NCBI RefSeq assembly: GCF_051622035.1
Contig: NC_135355.1
Span: 1,364,001-1,428,000 of the forward strand
Length of the DNA: 64,000 bases
Source: Arctopsyche grandis
Taxonomy: Eukaryota > Arthropoda > Insecta > Trichoptera > Hydropsychidae
Reading direction: 5' to 3'
The notes below the pieces were generated by a model, which did not search any database, was not told the origin of the DNA, and saw nothing but the letters and a program-made list of their open reading frames with translations. The position numbers and the translations under genes were made by a program. Of the stretch, positions 11,062 to 21,777 are shown one piece after another. Each line of letters starts with the position of its first letter. Within the stretch, counting starts at the first letter, position 1.

Positions 11062-11372
11062 CAGGGTTGTAGAATAGCCGGTACGCACCGGTACGGCGTC
11101 CCGCCACCTTTTATCGGCACCGGTACGCGACCCGCCATAAATATTTCAAAAATCAGAATAGTATAAAACTTAAATTTTTTCAAAAAGTTTTACCAGTTTT
11201 GCAATATTTTTCACCCAAGCTCAATGTCAAGGAGCGCTGTCGTGCATAAGAATGCTGTCAGGATCAAGGATACCACCAGGCTGAATGTGAAGCACCAGAT
11301 GTGTCTTTAATACATTTAAATATTGGCAAAATCGAGCGTACTGGCACCTCAAAATTTAGCACTACACCACTG
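11062..11372. mobile_element. hAT-type MITE with exact 8-bp target duplication
   Basis: 311 bp beginning CAGGGTTGTAG and ending CTACACCACTG, flanked on both sides by TGAACTAG (11054-11061 and 11373-11380). The 8-bp duplication and CAG...CTG ends are diagnostic of hAT-superfamily elements. No coding capacity. Confidence 0.9.
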
Positions 11373-11633
11373 TGAACTAGGAATATTTCTGTTAAGTTCA
11401 TGAACTGAACAATATCACGAATTGGGCGTAGCATACATACAAGCAAAGTTTACTTCTAAAGGATATAAAATATTGAAATGAATTGAGACAATTTATAAAT
11501 TTAAAATTGTATTCATGATATAATATGTAAAGTTTACTATAATTTTCTTAAAAAATGAAAGATATTCGATTTTTACATGGACAGTCGTATTCACTGATAG
11601 GAGAATTCCAAGACGTGTTGTCCGTTTTCGTAA

Positions 11634-12239
11634 CTATCCAATGGTTATATCTATAAAATGATAAGTATGTATGTAATTAAACATGTTTTTAGATTGAAAA
11701 TAAAATGATTATACATGTGTATTATATAAAGTAAATTACTTGGAAATCCTGGAATTGTGAAATTGAAGTTTGGGATATTGCCAAGCCGTGTTCCTGCTCC
11801 TCCTGCAGCACCACCACCATCTCCTGCACCTCCTCCGGCTCCACCTCCTCCTGCTCCACCTCCACCTCCACCTCCTCCACCTCGCCCTCCTCCTCTACCA
11901 CCTCCTCCACTTCCACATTTGGCTGAATGGACATGACCTGGCAGTCCATGATCAGGAATATTATCTATCCCTACTGTCATACCATGCTGTCGAAAAACAT
12001 TATTTGTATATATCAGCCAAATCTACTAAAGCTGAATGTTTATTTGTTAGTTTGCTATGCAAATGTAAAGTTTTCAATTAAAATCTAACTGTTACTAAAC
12101 ATTCATCTCCATACATTACATTTGGGATTATAGAATAATCAAATCAATATTAATTTCAATTGAATACTGTTTTTACCACCAATGTTGCGAATATCATCAA
12201 TGTAGCAATAGTGCAAATTGAAAATCCGGTGAACTGCAT
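11634..12239 (-). CDS. Small secreted glycine-rich protein, paralogue 2
   Basis: Exon 1 (12239-12177) encodes a 21-residue hydrophobic signal peptide, MQFTGFSICTIATLMIFATLV. Exon 2 (11986-11740) encodes HGMTVGIDNIPDHGLPGHVH, then SAKC, about 45 residues of glycine broken by Ala, Arg and Asp, then a tail ending NFNFTIPGFP. The donor is A|GTAATT at 11740. In phase, a short last exon at 11650-11634 would add NITIG and a stop; without it the frame reads on into intron-like sequence to 11651. Protein length is then about 108. It aligns with paralogue 1 through the first 26 mature residues, including the single cysteine, and the two have the same orientation, 2.3 kb apart. The glycine tract is longer here and differs in sequence. 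The function is unknown. Confidence 0.7.
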
Positions 12240-12305
12240 GGTTAGTTGATATTGTTATGCAAGGGGATCTATTCTTGTTGTGAATAAAATGACTACAATG
12301 TATTG

Positions 12306-12318
12306 CAATTTATATATT
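12306..12318 (-). promoter_or_regulatory. Possible TATA box of glycine-rich gene 2
   Basis: CAATATATAAATTG on the minus strand, 70-80 bp upstream of the ATG at 12239, a spacing like that of paralogue 1. Confidence 0.4.
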
Positions 12319-13121
12319 GGCATAAATTTAAATTTTTCATTTTTTTGTTGCTCACTGTGAGTACCAAAAGTAATCATGGCAAAATTAGAAGCCGGGATAA
12401 ATACATACATATAATATGATCAAATTGGCGTGCAAATGCCAAATTTATTTTTCGCGGGTTCGTACATATACTTGATTACCGACTTCCGTCGAAAAATGTA
12501 CCGAAAAACTATATTGATGTTTATTGTGAATCATTTCTGCGTATTCGAGTGATATATTTTAATTAAATAGCCATTTTGAAACTAAAATATAGTACATGTA
12601 TGAAAACTGTCAAACATTTTTAAATTCCCTTCCCCCGATAAAATCTGCCGTTAACTGTGGGATTTTTCGAATATTTACTAAGTAGGTATATTATTTGTGA
12701 TTGAACCTGCCAACATGTGAGAAATTACAAAATTTTCCGACTAAAGATTCATATCTGACTAGATAATATATGGGGATACACACATCGCTCATTTTTGCGA
12801 AAAAAATTTGAATGTGTTTGATACAATTTAGCCGGAAGGAAACGAATTTATATGCGTATTTGAATTAATTGATATATCAGTCATATACGACAGTAAAATC
12901 GGCACATCCTGGAACCACTGAATAAGATATTTTATCATATTGAACGTTATTTTATGCATACATTTAAATCCTGATTTCAAAAGTAACTCAAAGTAGCTTT
13001 TCCAGTCTAATTGAAGCGGATACTTACCATCAGTTTTGAATTATTCCAATTCTAAGCCGCTTGAATCCGAAAATTAAAGAATTACAGTAATATAAAGAAA
13101 ACGTTGCAGTTGTTGACCGTG
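12319..13121. other. Unassigned AT-rich intergenic sequence
   Basis: I see no gene, RNA or shared repeat here. Confidence 0.4.
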
Positions 13122-13124
13122 TTA

Positions 13125-13374
13125 GGGCGAAATCACACAGGGAAGAACGGCACGTCGTGTGCTTGGCACCCCGCTGTGGGGGTTCTCCTACATTTCTTCA
13201 AATATGGGATACACCGCTATCGATCACTGTCAAGCAAGGATAAAATTTTACCGAAAACACTCCAGGGGATTTTGGGACGGTGTGTACTAGGCGTGCCTTG
13301 AATATGTGCCAGGCATGCCAAATTTTTTTCCCATATGAACCATATGCCGCGTTCCTTCCCGTGTGATTTCACCC
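13125..13374. mobile_element. Harbinger-type MITE, family G, copy 2
   Basis: 250 bp with ends GGGCGAAATCACAC and GTGTGATTTCACCC, flanked by TTA (13122-13124, 13375-13377). It is related to 10266-10543, with interior blocks in the opposite order. A 65-codon frame inside it is not a gene. Confidence 0.85.
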
Positions 13375-13377
13375 TTA

Positions 13378-13944
13378 AGTTCACGAGTCTTCTTATTTAA
13401 GGTTTACAGTTAAAAAATAAGAAGCCTGTGACAATATATTATATTAATTTAAATTCAAATGACATTGACATACTTATTATTTTAATCCAAATGACTGTAG
13501 TGTTTCCTCTATACAGCGATCTTCATTTTGGATAGTTAGCAGTCGAAGGTAAATTAGTCGTAAAAAAATACTCTCCTAGAATACTTGGCTAATGCTAAAA
13601 AATACACATTCTTAAAGATTAGTAATCATTGTAGAAATTATGTACAATTAGTTGTTTTGAATCATGTTAAAAAAATATTTATAAATTGAATTACCAACTT
13701 GTAGAAGTCTTATGTACTCATTTTTTTTCAATTAATCATGCACACTCGCCTAAAACATTGCTCCAAAGCGGCAAGTGTGCTAAGCAGACAAAGACTCCAG
13801 AAATTATATATACATATGTATATTAAATACATAATTATTACATACACCGAAACAATACCTGACACCTGTGGTCAGACATTACAAACATCGTATACAATAC
13901 GATCAATAACATTTTTCATGTAACAATACGATTTTTTATATTCA
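13378..13944. other. Unassigned AT-rich sequence
   Basis: No supported feature. Short open frames only. Confidence 0.4.
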
Positions 13945-14199
13945 ATAAACATCCACAGAGACATCTATGGATAGAAATCTGGCGAAACCTGAGATATAAC
14001 AATAACTCAAGTTGGAGAGGAAAAAACAATTTTTACAGGAAACGTTTCAATGAAAATCAGAAAAATCGGCAAATTTTGATAAGAAACGATCTACCTCGAC
14101 ACACCAAGGTCTGGCCAACAACAAGACTTTAGTGGGAATCGAACCCGTGACACCCTGCACGAAAGAATACAACACTCACCACTAGACCACATTGCTGGT
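13945..14199 (-). mobile_element. tRNA-derived SINE, copy 1
   Basis: Read on the minus strand from about 14199, the head looks like a tRNA with polymerase III promoter boxes: TGGTCTAGTGGTGAG (A-box-like) and GGTTCGATTCC (B box, 14145-14135). A body of about 180 bp follows, shared with 24012-24386 (GATTTTCATTGAAACG, GTGGATGTTATTG). The tRNA head does not fold into an intact tRNA gene context and is fused to the body, so it is called a SINE, not a tRNA. Confidence 0.75.
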
Positions 14200-14442
14200 T
14201 ATTTAAGGGTAAAATACTATAAGAAAACAGATCAGTTAACTACTATTAAAATCAATATCACAAATATGTAAAATGAACAGATTTAACACAATACAATAAA
14301 TTTCTAATATGCATACTTAGTATAATTGGTACATAACTAGCTAGATTTCCCATTCATATCGTACATCGATCATTTGCGTTAGATTATTGCGCATTTAAAT
14401 TAAATGTATCCATGATTTTAATCATTTTCGATTATAGTCCGG

Positions 14443-14450
14443 TATAAAAG
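14443..14450 (+). promoter_or_regulatory. TATA box of the acidic peptide gene
   Basis: GGTATAAAAG, 50-58 bp upstream of the ATG at 14501. An initiator-like TCATTGCA at about 14472 is at a suitable distance for transcription start. Confidence 0.75.
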
Positions 14451-14500
14451 TTGGACCCAAATTTAACATTCATCATTGCAAAAACGATTGTCGACCCAGC

Positions 14501-15223
14501 ATGTTGCATTTGAAGCTTTTCGCTATTGCCATTGTGCTCATCACACACCATGAGGTAATATACATAATTACGTATTTGATTTTAAGCAATAATAGGGCAA
14601 ACGCTATAGTCGTTGGCCATGCAGAGACCAATTGGCATTTAGATTTTACAATTAAAAAATAAGAAACGTTTGTACTATTACTGAATTTCATTATTGTCAT
14701 TACATTATTGTGCTCTCGATGATGCTTCTATTCATGACTACTATTACTGTAACTTTTAATCTATCATCTTAATGGCCAAGAACTGTAATGTTTCCCTATC
14801 TGTTTTTCTAGTAGTATAAGCGTTATATATTGACATTTTGGATCATCTATTTAAATAAGTGAATTTGTTGCTAGTATACGTAAATGTATAGATTACTAAT
14901 TTTTTAGAAGACCTATTTTTAACCATTTGATAAATATTTTTTATTACAACCTAACTTTAAATGACAATATATGTAATTATTTTCTCTTTTAAATAACGCC
15001 AACCATCCGAAATGGCTGTTTCTGTATATAGTTCACTTTATCCTAATTTCAGGTGTCAAACGGTTTAGAATTAGAAGAATTCACAACCGATGGCAATGTC
15101 GATTATCCGAATGGCGATTATGTGAATGCTGAAAATATCAACAATTACCCGAATCCCGAATATCCCAATGCGGAATTAGCTACAGAAGGCAGTGAAATTC
15201 CTGAAAGTGCGAATAAAAAATGA
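14501..15223 (+). CDS. Small secreted acidic Asn/Pro-rich peptide
   Basis: Exon 1 (14501-14554) gives a signal peptide of about 18 residues, MLHLKLFAIAIVLITHHE. Exon 2 (15053-15223) continues in phase 0 with VSNGLELEEFTT and a tract with repeated Tyr-Pro-Asn (DYPNGDY, NNYPNPEYPN), ending ESANKK and TGA; 74 residues in total. Splice sites are E|GTAATA and TTTCAG|GTG. AATAAA follows at about 15255. The mature peptide has no cysteine and is strongly acidic (many Glu/Asp). I do not recognise the family. It lies head to head with the glycine-rich pair, so the region may be a cluster of secreted peptides. Confidence 0.7.
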
Positions 15224-15405
15224 CATAAAATGTGAAATTATATTTTCTAGACATAATAAACTAGATTTATCGCACTAAAGTAGTTTTTTTTTGTCTAACT
15301 ATATACATCCAAAATTCCTATAATCCCATTCGGAAATTCACTGTAGAATAATTTTGAATTAGCCTACATAAATTTTAATGATATGTTTTTTTTTTGTATT
15401 TTTAG

Positions 15406-16197
15406 TGCGGTCTACGTACTACTGAATTGTTTCAAAAAAATGCAAAAAAGTATCCCTTTCTGAAAATGTTCGAAGAAGAGGCGGTGCAAGCAATCGTAAG
15501 AATCAAAAGAGGTGGTAAATTTTTAAATAGTGATTCTTCTGGCGACTTATCACCGGAAATAAATGACTCGCCCAAAACAACAACAGTAAATGAAGACGTT
15601 TTACAAAATGGAGGATCAAAAATTGTAATCACAACAACTACTACGAAACCGAGCAACATGTCTCCAAAAGGGAACTTTCGACACTTTCGCAACAAGCAAT
15701 CAAATTTCAGAAAAAGTCCCACGAAGGCAGAGAGACCAGATTATGAAGATCAAATAGAAGAGCGTGCGAAAAAAAATCGCGGAGAAGGTCACAAGTTTGA
15801 ATCGACTCGTAACGTTTCTAGCGATTTTCCATATCCATTTGGGTACAATCCAACCCCGAAACCCCTCTTGCCAATTGTGACAGAAGCTACTTATGTAAAT
15901 TATGCTCAATATCCACCAACAAGCGGAGGAAGTATCATTTATCCTAATGTAAATTCCAATCCTACATATAACACCAATTCTAGTTACTATCCTCGTCCAA
16001 GTTATTCAAACACATATCCTAATATTATCAACGTGAACGGTTTACCAAACTACTTAAATTTCAGCTTAGTGGGTAATATTCCGAATATTGTTCGTAATAT
16101 TTATAATATGACGCAGCTGAACAATATGAATATTCCTCAATATATACCCCCTCAAAGTACAAACACCCAAGATGGCGCAATTAGATTCTCAAAATAA
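15406..16197 (+). CDS. Large 3' exon for a secreted Asn/Pro/Tyr-rich protein
   Basis: An open exon of 263 codons begins after a good acceptor (TTTTTAG|TGC at 15406) with CGLRTTELFQKNAKKYPFLK and has a basic RIKR, a possible proprotein-cleavage site, near residue 35. Thr-rich (ITTTTTK), basic, and Pro/Tyr/Asn-rich segments (YPRPSYSNTYPNI) follow, ending RFSK. The exon starts in phase 0, so it could join the signal-peptide exon 14501-14554 if exon 15053-15223 is skipped. No internal ATG near the start supplies a signal peptide, which supports an upstream first exon. Another unseen first exon is possible. Polyadenylation signals overlap the stop and lie at about 16352. Family not recognised. Confidence 0.6.
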   Translation, partial: CGLRTTELFQKNAKKYPFLKMFEEEAVQAIVRIKRGGKFLNSDSSGDLSPEINDSPKTTTVNEDVLQNGGSKIVITTTTTKPSNMSPKGNFRHFRNKQSNFRKSPTKAERPDYEDQIEERAKKNRGEGHKFESTRNVSSDFPYPFGYNPTPKPLLPIVTEATYVNYAQYPPTSGGSIIYPNVNSNPTYNTNSSYYPRPSYSNTYPNIINVNGLPNYLNFSLVGNIPNIVRNIYNMTQLNNMNIPQYIPPQSTNTQDGAIRFSK

Positions 16198-16199
16198 AA

Positions 16200-17228
16200 A
16201 CTGTTTTAAATGAAAAATTAAATTGGATTGGAAATACAACATTTTGAAACATTACAAAAATATATTATTGCAGAGTAGTGTTGGAATATTGTAAATATTT
16301 CTTTGAAATACAAAAGAATTATTATATTATATATGCACTTACCTACAATTTAATAAAACTTTTGAACTATAGATATTTCCATTATTTAAGTAGGAGAAAA
16401 GATTCTTTAAAGAAAGTAGAAGAAAGAGAGGTGCTTGGTTTTTAAAGACAAAAACACCATCATTACCTATTTGGTGCGAGTATGAGAACCATTCTGACCA
16501 CAAACCTCCCAATAATGTATTTTTTGGATATCATTTTTCACTTAGAATCGCCTTATTTGGGAAGTTAATATAAAAATTATAATAATATTCGAACAAATCT
16601 CTCAATAAATATTATATAAATACATGTTTTAAATTTTACCGTTAAAAGCGGGATACATGATTAGTCTATAGCAGTGGTTTTTACAAACCGGTGCATCGCG
16701 AAAAAAAATGGTAAAAAAGGAAAAATCCGTGAAATAGTGAAAGCTGAAAAAGTCGTCCGCGAAATTATGAAAGCCGAAAAAGATCTAATATGATTTTGAT
16801 TTGTGTCTTAAGTTGACTTTCTCATTTAAAGTATTAAAACATTCACTTATCGAAAAGCATAGAGAAACGGAAACGGGAACGGGATTCGCATTAATATTTT
16901 AATCTGGACGGCCAACAAGCAGTGCACACTCTGTTTAAAGTATCTAATGATGAATTTTCCTTAAAAACTTCCCACATGTTAATGGTGACAGCGAAAATTT
17001 ATAAATTTTATTGGTTGTAATCATATAATTTTGTTTTATTGTTTACACATTGAAAAAATATATACAAGAATAAGAGTGAAGTCTCAGTAACTAGGTTGAA
17101 AAGTGGCACTGACGTTCAAAAGACGGCAGTCTTCTAGCCCTATTGGCATAGATCAATTACACAATGAGGATGAATTCAAAATATGTATAATAATGTATGT
17201 ACATACATATAGTACATACACGTATATT
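16200..17228. other. Unassigned intergenic sequence
   Basis: Includes the 3' end of the preceding gene. At 16670-16800, GTGAAA/GCGAAA phrases and 'AGCCGAAAAAG' repeats resemble the GAAAGCGAAAAAGTCG block at 46206-46240, perhaps remains of one repeat family. No gene is seen. Confidence 0.4.
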
Positions 17229-17905
17229 ACGGTGACACGACAACTCGTTCACAGATGCAGCCACCTCTTTCACAGACCGTCTGTTCACCGATAACAGTGT
17301 AAGACAGGGAAGGTATGTTGACCGTATCCCGGTCTAACGAAACACGTGTTGTGTAGTTTGAAAGAGGATCATTTATTTTCGTTCAATTGGTACAATGGTT
17401 ATTGTATGTACGAAGAGGTTTCTTCGGAGAAGTGATCTGTTTGAACTCCAGAGGCTCACTCTGCCGGTGGAGGTTGCTGCGTTGCTTCATAAACGTTTTG
17501 GGTTGAAGTGTGTCGTGTGCACATCTTTTGTTATTGGTACTCGCGCTGCCCTAGTTATGCTGCGAGCGTGGTTTTATGGGTTCATACGCCTGGACGTAGT
17601 TCGTGATTTTTATGGGTTCAGTGAGTTCTTCCTTTGTTTCCAAGACACGTGTATAGAAACACGTGTCGACCTTTTGACGAGGCGAGCGTGTGCCATGCGT
17701 TAATGACTTTCCTGGATATGTGTCGCAGTGACCTGATGAGATCATTTCAGTTGTACTATATGCCTACAACAGATCATACGTAATGCCATAGTAAGCAAGA
17801 TCTTGGTGAACAGACGGGGTGAGAAAGAGATGGCCGTATACGTTATGCCTGGAGCGCATCCTCGGTTTACGGAAAATCTGTGAACAAGTTGTCAGGTAAC
17901 CGTAT
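17229..17905. mobile_element. TIR element carrying the ACACGTGT repeat
   Basis: Left end ACGACAACTCGTTCACAGAT and right end ATCTGTGAACAAGTTGTC are imperfect inverted repeats, each next to a TATTA sequence. The interior 17374-17770 is the repeat also nested at 5735-6170. A second, partial copy of the right end is at 55960-56050 (shared GAGAAAGAGATGGCCG and GTTGTCAGGTAACCG). Confidence 0.6.
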
Positions 17906-17929
17906 ATTACAAATAGGTTGAAAAATAAG

Positions 17930-18075
17930 AAAAGTTTTTAAAAAAGTTATTTCAAAATAATTACGGAACAAATTAAAAAATCAGTGAAAAAGGCGCGCTT
18001 TGTGGCGCTCCCCAAGTCTCGGCGCCCCCCCCCACATTACGGGGTCTGCGGGCGCGGTAGCTACGCCACTGGATT
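17930..18075 (-). mobile_element. Terminal fragment of a hAT-like element
   Basis: On the minus strand it begins CAGTGGCGTAGCTACCGCGC, a typical CAGTGGCGTAG transposon end, followed by a GC-rich segment with a run of nine C/G at 18027-18035. The other end was not found. Confidence 0.4.
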
Positions 18076-18079
18076 CCTA

Positions 18080-18685
18080 TTAAAACTATTCCTAGTACGG
18101 AGCGGAGCAACCTAAATAAAAATTGGTTTGTTCCAGATCTCTGATTTATATATATGTACTTACCGAAAATTGATTAAATACTAGCCATTTAATTTGTTGC
18201 CGTAAAGTAATAGTGAGTAGCCATAGGACGTGAAATGTCGCGTTTCGACCAGCAACTGCCAATCAACAGTTTGAACGCGGGCCGTTGACCGTTGATCGTC
18301 GATCGTTGACGTTGACGTTCGCGTTCCGAGTCTCTCGACTCTTGACAGCGTTTTCCGTTGGATATCTTCGACTTCAGCTCATCCGACTCGTCCCAAGTGT
18401 ACATGGAGCTGCTTTGAATTGCGTTTGATATGGGTTGGTTGTGTTTTTTCACTTCATTATTACCTTTTTTAGACACCTTGCATAAACATCCAATACATAT
18501 GTACATTCAACGTTCATTCTGAATTTACACATTTCTAAATTTGACCAAGCATGCCTTATTTCATACAATAGATTCTATATTGAATCTTCTCATTATTGAA
18601 TATAGTCATAATAAATACATATATGACATTGACATGCCGATTGTATTCTCCTTGCTAGAGTGAGAGCATCGTTTGAATATCTACT
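18080..18685. other. Upstream region of citron kinase
   Basis: No recognised gene. The minus-strand 105-codon frame at 18189-18506 has no domain. The 5' leader and promoter of the citron kinase should lie here, but no TATA box is evident. Confidence 0.4.
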
Positions 18686-21600
18686 ATGGAGCCGTCCAAG
18701 GAAGCTATAAACGTGCGACTATGTCAGTTGAACGGCCAACTTTGGGGACGTGGAGTCACCTTCGCCGGTGGAAATTCCACCACCAAGCGATCCTTGAACA
18801 AAGAAACGCTCTTGGACGCTCTGAACGTTCTCTACGACGAATGCAATAATGATTCCCTCAAAAAGAATGACGAATGCATTTCAAAGTTTGTCGACAAATG
18901 TAAGTCCAAATTCTTCCCCATCACTTTGATAAGATTGAATCAATGTGTGAGTGAAATTTGTTGTCTTTTTGTGTTAGATCGTCCGATAGTCTCTCAGCTC
19001 AAACAGATGCGAGTTAACATTTCCGACTTTGAAGTCAAGGATTTGATAGGACGAGGCCACTTTGGAGAAGTCCATGTAAGTTATTTATGTATATAATATA
19101 AGCGGCAGGTGCGGTTCAATGAAAGAAGATTGTGCATCTGCCCTTTTCACAATTTGTACTCATATATGTTACATATATATATATATATATATATATATAA
19201 CCTTGCATACAATGAAAGATTATAAATTTTATAGGTTGTTCGTGAAAAATGCACTGGGGATATATATGCAATGAAAACTCTAAAGAAAGACATCACGCTG
19301 AAGCATCAGAGCATGGCTTTTTTCGAAGAGGAACGGGACATAATGGCTTTATCCAAATCCGACTGGCTTGTTAGATTGCAACATGCATTTCAAGTAAAGT
19401 TTACCATTTGCTTTCATACTTTCGCTCTTTTGTATGTACAACGAATTGACTGACTCATATTTTTTATGGAATATTTCAGGATACAGCGAAACTGTTCCTC
19501 ATAATGGAATATTGTCCGGGTGGGGATCTCGCCGGTTTATTAGAACGAAGAGGGAAACCACTGGAAGAGAAAGAGTCTGTGTTTTATCTCGCCGAAATGA
19601 TTCTAGCCCTGAAAGATCTTCATTCATTAGGATTCATACATCGTGATGTAAAACCTGACAACGTTTTGTTAGATAGGTACGAAATAATGTTGAAAAATTA
19701 CATTATTAGTTTATATTAATTGTATTTCTTCATTGACTCGTTTATATTTATATTCATTTGCAGGTGTGGTCATTTGAAGTTGGCCGATTTTGGATCAGCG
19801 GCTCGCTTGTCTAATTTGGGCAACGTGAAAAGTTCCATGCCCGTCGGCACAACTGAATACATATCACCGGAAATACTGATGAGCCTTGAAAATCCTAAAA
19901 AAATATCCCACGGTGTAAGTAGTACATATGTAGGGACCCGTATTTTGGGCATCTATTTTTGTAAATTTTAGCATTTTCATTTTGCATTTTAGCGTTTTAG
20001 GAGTTTAATTTTAAATAATAAAAATTTCGATGAATTTTAATAAAATTTATATACATATATACAATTTAAAGACAACACAACCGTTAAAAAAATAATAGAA
20101 TAATTCAAAAATATTTTGAAATTAAAATTACAATGAAAAAAACATATAAAAATACAAAGACAAAAAATATGAATATAAAAATATAAAACCAATTAAAATT
20201 GATTAAAACTTAACATGGAGCATATTTCTGCAGATTCTTTTTTGAGATTCGTGCGACGATCGGTAACAATTATATTGTATTTACTAAAATACCTTTCAGC
20301 ATCCACACTATTGACGGGACACCAAATAGATTTTGGAGCTGTACAACCAAAGTCTTCATATTTAATTTTTGTTGCCATCAATAATAGCAATATATCCGGC
20401 GTGGATTAACTTTTTATATTCCCTATTAACTGTCTAAAAAGTGCTGATATCCTTCCAAGCATTGAGCCTCTGTTAATACATTAAACAATGGCAGGTTTCT
20501 AAAAAACAAAACTGTTTCTTTAACATTAATATTAGATTTTGAATCTGCCACAGATGGATTGAATAGTTTACTCAATGTTCGGAGGAATTGATTCGTCTCA
20601 TTAAGTCTTGAGTGCGAGTCTAGTTTTAAGACGCTTTTCTGAGCAGCCTTTTGGATACACAGCTCCAACTGTCTTCTTTTATTAACAGTAGTAGACAAAA
20701 GCAGTTGCTTGGTTTAGACAGAAAAAACACCGTCTATGCTAAACTGCAAGCTCTGTTTTATCCCCTCAATTTCTTCACATAATAAATGGGCAAAGTGATA
20801 GAAAGACCCATTTAAATAGTTAATTTTATTAACTTTATATGCAAATTTCACTTTTGTTTGTTATTTTAGCATCTATTCTGATAATACGGGTCTATACATC
20901 CCAAAATACGGGATATATTTGTGAATATAATTGTGTAAGAATAAAATGTCTTCTGTGAATGTAATTGAATAATACTTCGTCACTTTACTTTTAGACTCCG
21001 TGTGATTATTGGTCTCTTGGTATTATTGCGTACGAACTGGTGACTAGTAAAACTCCTTTCTCCAACACGGCCAAGAACACCGTCTGCACTTACAACCGTA
21101 TAATCGAGCACGGTTCCAACACCCAAGCGGTATCTATGACGTATCCGAACATCATCACGAACGAGAGAACCATCACGGACGGTTATAAAAAATTTGTGAA
21201 CGCTCTGCTTCATCCCGTACCTATTAAAAGACCCGATTGCACTTCTGTGTTGAAATTTAAAGTGTTCGACAATATACATTGGAGTTCGTTGAGGCATCAG
21301 GTACGAAATCATTTTATCATTTCAAATGATGAGTACGTCCTGCATTTTATTGTATGTGTTTTTCTTTTTTTTATTAGGTGCCTCCATTCGTCCCTATTGT
21401 TAACGGTCAAGACGACATTTCAAACTTTTTAGAATTGGAAAAACAACAACCGAAGCTGAGTGTGGAAAATTTTAGATCGAAATTAAATTTCAGCGGGAAA
21501 AATCTCCCTTTCATTGGTAATAGAAATAAAATCTTGAAGACTGTTACATTACATGTGTATATGTACCGAAGCGATACAATGAAATATATTCTTTATTTGG

Positions 21601-21777
21601 CATTTTTCAAGGTTTCACATATTCTCAAGACATAAACTTATCAAGCTACGGCGACGGATCTGAAAAAGAAGACTCGAAAAAAGCCGATAGCACCGGTTCA
21701 AGCGGACATAGTTCTGGCAGCACTAATGTTTTCAACACGAGCTTAAACGGAACTGTAATTTGTTTGTCTAACACGAG
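18686..21777 (+). other. sti: Citron exons 1-8 (N-terminus, kinase domain, kinase tail)
   Basis: Inferred coordinates: 18686-18899, 18978-19075, 19235-19393, 19480-19676, 19764-19914, 20995-21300, 21378-21516 and 21612-21777. Key junctions: K|Y at 18899/18978, VH|VVREK at 19075/19235, FQ|DTAK at 19393/19480, LDR|CGHL, SHG|TPCDYWSLG at 19914/20995 (across a hAT insertion), and PFIG|FTYSQ. All use GT-AG. Confidence 0.85.

Noticed and set aside
11770-12081. Leu/His-rich plus-strand frame
   Set aside because: It is the antisense shadow of the glycine tract of the minus-strand gene.
14135-14199. tRNA gene
   Set aside because: The A- and B-box-like sequences are present, but the acceptor stem is not paired and the sequence continues into a repeated body shared with 24012-24386, so it is a SINE head.
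18189-18506. Divergent gene upstream of citron kinase
   Set aside because: The minus-strand frame is Arg/Glu/Ser-rich with no recognisable domain and no splice or start context beyond an ATG.
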